A stretch of DNA of 64,000 bases, from positions 682,001 through 746,000 of the forward strand of contig CATKHW010000061.1 of the NCBI GenBank assembly GCA_949752795.1. The letters are read 5' to 3'. Shown one piece after another: positions 61,718-64,000 of the stretch. Each line of letters opens with the position of its first letter. The first letter of the stretch is position 1. The position numbers were made by a program, and so were the translations under genes. Below the pieces are notes generated by a model. The model saw only the letters and a list, made by a program, of their open reading frames with translations. It was not told where the DNA came from and searched no databases. This stretch comes from Hyperoodon ampullatus. Taxonomy: Eukaryota; Chordata; Mammalia; Artiodactyla; Ziphiidae.

Positions 61718-63455
61718 TTGGCCAAAAAGGGCGTATGCGTTTTCTCCTGAATATATTCAGGAGAAAACGCATACGCCCTTTTTGGACAAGGAAGCAAGCT
61801 GGCAATGCAAATCTGCACTACAAAGAAGTATCACTTCCCACCGGTCAAAAGGGACATCCACAAAATGTGTAAAAACCAGAAAGGCAAGCCAGGCCCTGGA
61901 GAACAGGGAGCCTTGTTATGCTGATGGGCGGGATGTAAATTGCCAACTGCCTCTCTGGATGAGTGCATTGTGTTCCCTAAAACAAGTAAACAACAGAGCT
62001 ACAGAGCCAAGGGCACTTCCAGTCTAGTGAATATACCTTTGGAAAACTGAAGATCAATAAGACAGAGCAAACCCAAAATTTAGGGCTGCACTGCTTACAA
62101 GGACTTCAACTTGGGTACACCTAAATATCCCAGGAAATATAAAAATGGTTCAAAAAATTGTGGTATTTACGTACGATGGAATATCCCTCAGCCATGAAAT
62201 CAATGTCATAAGACCAGTAGCAGCAAAATGGGTGGATTCAGGTACGATGATTCTAAGTGAAATAAGTCACAGAGAAAAAGAAACTTATCATAAGATATCA
62301 CTTATGAAGATCCTGTAAACATGGCTACACTTGAACTGAGTTAGGAAATAGAACAGTGTCTCACATTTAGAAAACACTCTTATGCCTGCTTAAGGGGGAA
62401 GGAGAGGTGGTGTGATGCATAAAACCAGAGTTTGATATAAGCACAGGTACCGTTCCAAAAACCAACTATGGAATAGGCAAGACCTATACCTTCCTCAGTG
62501 AAAGGGACTCAAAACCCCATATTTCCCGCAGAGGAATATATCTGACTAGTAAGAATCTTAAAACCTATGTATTGATATGTCTCCGTAAGGGAATCAAGTG
62601 TGTCTAGACTGGCATAAACATGGCAGCGAGAATCAGCTCAAACCCACTATAAAAAGGAATTTCAAAAACAAAACAAAAAAACTGGGAAATTCTTTACAAT
62701 TCCTTCAGAGTCTCTGATGAAACCTCGAATGACCCTATCTACAACGACAGCTGGATGTGGCATAAAGAGGGACACTTGGGACTGAGAGGATTAGTGAGAT
62801 TGGGTGAACAAATGCAGAACCTTTAAAGCATTAATGCATGGCACCCATTCCATGGGTCCCAACTCTCCAGGTTGAAGGGAATATTACTACAGTTATAACA
62901 TGTACGGGAAACCTAGAGAACGGACACACTGTGAATACGAAAGGTTTCTAAAATTCAAAGAATAGTCCCTCTCCTGGTGCTCCGGTTTGACTTCCCACCT
63001 GCTTTACTATCAACCTCCCAACTTGGAGAGACAGCCCCTTTAACCTCCTGGTTCGCACAGGTTGCCAATTTGGCAGAGGATGAAAGGGAAGAGGGAGAAC
63101 CAATGAGAGAGTAGCTGTTAGGCATTTGGACGGGCACATATCACTCTAATTTCCAGGCAGGAAGAAGAATTAACCAAAGTCTCAGCCCCCCACCGGGAAC
63201 CAGCATAGGTCCTGGACCAAAATTTTGGACTTGCGGTCAGCTCACCAAAAACGAGTTGAAAAATGGAGCTCAGGGGTACAGCAATTCACACACTGGCCGA
63301 GTAATAAAGGACAACTATCGTCCAAAAATCTGTTGAGGGAAGGCAACGAGGCGGACTTGAAAGCGAGGCAGAATAGCAGGAAACAGATTTCAAGAGGTAC
63401 GTTGGAATCGCCTTTAAAGCACAGGAAGAGGGGCACAACTTCGACAATGATGCAC
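61718..63455 (+). repeat. Satellite unit D-beta, copy 3
   Basis: 1738 bp. Palindrome 61718-61789. L1 part 61805-62681, other half 62682-63455. Private AGAGCAAACCC near 62064 and GATTAGTGAG near 62789. Confidence 0.87.
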
Positions 63456-64000
63456 TTGGCCAAAAAGGGCGTATGCGTTTTCTCCTGAATATATTCAGGT
63501 GAAAACCCATACGCCCTTTTTGGCCAAGCAAGCAAGCGGGCAATGCAAATCTGCACTACAAAGAAGTATCACTTCCCACCAGTCAAAAGGGACATCCACA
63601 AAATGTGTAAAAACCAGAAAGGCAAGACAGGCCCTGGAGTACAGGGAGCCTTGTTATGCTGTTGGGCGGGATGTATATTGCCAACTGCCTCTCTGGAGGA
63701 GTGCATTGTGTTCCCTAAAACAAGTAAACAACAGAGCTACAGAGCCAAGGGCACTTCCAGTCTAGGGAATATACCTTGGGAAAACTGAAAATCAAAAAGA
63801 CACAGCCACCCCAAAATTTAGGGATGCACTGCTTACAAGGACCTCAACTTGCGTACACCTTAAATATCCCAGGAAATATAAAAATGGTTCAAAAAATTGT
63901 GGTACTTACATACGATGGAATATCCCTCAGCCATGAAATCAATGTCATAAGACCAGTAGCAGCAAAATGGGTGGATTCAGGTACGATGATTCTAAGTGAA
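63456..64000 (+). repeat. Satellite unit D-gamma, copy 3 (right part cut off)
   Basis: Palindrome 63456-63527 with the right-arm changes but an unchanged left arm. L1 part from 63543 to the window end. Private TGGAGTACAGG near 63636. Confidence 0.87.
63543..64000 (+). pseudogene. LINE-1 ORF2 fossil, second copy without the usual stop, cut by window end
   Basis: Here the diagnostic codons read TGC TGT TGG, giving LLCCWAGC, which happens to look more like the L1 Cys-Trp-Trp motif. The first frame is open to 63788. The AAKWVDS part of the other frame is present at about 63960-63980. The change is private to HOR copy 3, so it is recent and not an ancestral remnant. Confidence 0.78.

Larger units (their letters stand above)
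1..64000 (+). repeat. Tandem satellite array, monomer about 1.74 kb (cetacean common satellite type)
   Basis: The whole window is head-to-tail copies of one monomer in one orientation. Thirty-six copies of a 72-bp palindrome serve as phase marks. Their spacing is 1735-1740 bp everywhere except in three units enlarged to 2053-2055 bp by a SINE. Monomers of different type differ by a few percent; copies in the same HOR position differ far less. No open frame exceeds 151 codons, and the longest ones lie over the SINE or change length between copies. Such arrays form C-band heterochromatin in whales (established knowledge). The assignment to the cetacean common satellite rests on monomer length, L1 content and the CHR-type SINE, recalled from memory. 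It could instead be an equivalent satellite of another cetartiodactyl, but the SINE makes this less likely. Confidence 0.9.
59488..64000 (+). repeat. Domain D HOR copy 3 (cut by window end)
   Basis: Third copy of the SINE-bearing three-monomer block, covering about 4.5 of 5.53 kb. Private changes include T in the outer SINE head (CCCTGG near 60632 where copies 1 and 2 have CCCCGG), CAAGAGGTACG near 61659, AAGCCAGG near 61887, AGGAAATAG near 62343 and TGCTGTTGGG near 63657. The HOR probably continues past the window. Confidence 0.82.

Noticed and set aside
1..64000. CRISPR array
   Set aside because: The regularly spaced palindromes are 1.7 kb apart and the sequence between them is itself repeated, unlike unique short spacers.
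1..64000. CENP-B boxes marking a centromere
   Set aside because: Candidate TTCG and CGGG stretches (for example TTCGACAATGATGC and GGTTCGCACAGG) do not fit the required spacing on either strand, so I cannot claim a CENP-B box.

Overview
The window is one uninterrupted block of tandem satellite DNA. A 1.735-1.740 kb monomer, always in the same orientation, is repeated about 36.3 times from base 1 to base 64000. I see no functional protein-coding gene, no rRNA and no free-standing tRNA gene. The host is almost certainly a cetacean: three copies of a tRNA-derived SINE of the whale/hippo CHR type sit in the array, and the monomer length fits the cetacean common satellite. From memory, that repeat is about 1.74-1.76 kb in most whales and about 1.58 kb in delphinids, which would favour a non-delphinid whale. 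I recognised the family from memory and did not search a database. Each monomer has three parts. (1) A 72-bp palindrome with almost no loop. (2) A roughly 877-bp half that is a fossil of the 3' end of a LINE-1 element: end of ORF2, 3' UTR and A-rich tail. The evidence is protein-level, with ORF2p C-terminal motifs readable in two frames. (3) A roughly 773-bp half that I do not recognise. Regional layout: Domain A (1 to about 18430) is a six-monomer higher-order repeat (HOR) of 10429 bp. The second copy is nearly identical to the first and breaks off inside its fifth monomer. A transition follows (about 18430-20780). Domain C (about 20780-45760) is a different subfamily arranged as a three-monomer HOR of 5218 bp, with one four-monomer variant and one skipped monomer. 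Two divergent, unpaired monomers (about 45760-48430) separate it from Domain D (about 48430-64000). Domain D is a three-monomer HOR enlarged to 5530 bp because one member carries the SINE at the same site in all three copies. The pattern is what unequal crossover and conversion produce: old monomer types differ by several percent, while HOR copies are almost identical. The most interesting points are the evidence of left-arm/right-arm sequence copying inside the palindrome, the mosaic monomers that record crossover points, the SINE that spread by HOR amplification rather than by new transposition, and the sharp boundaries between HOR domains.
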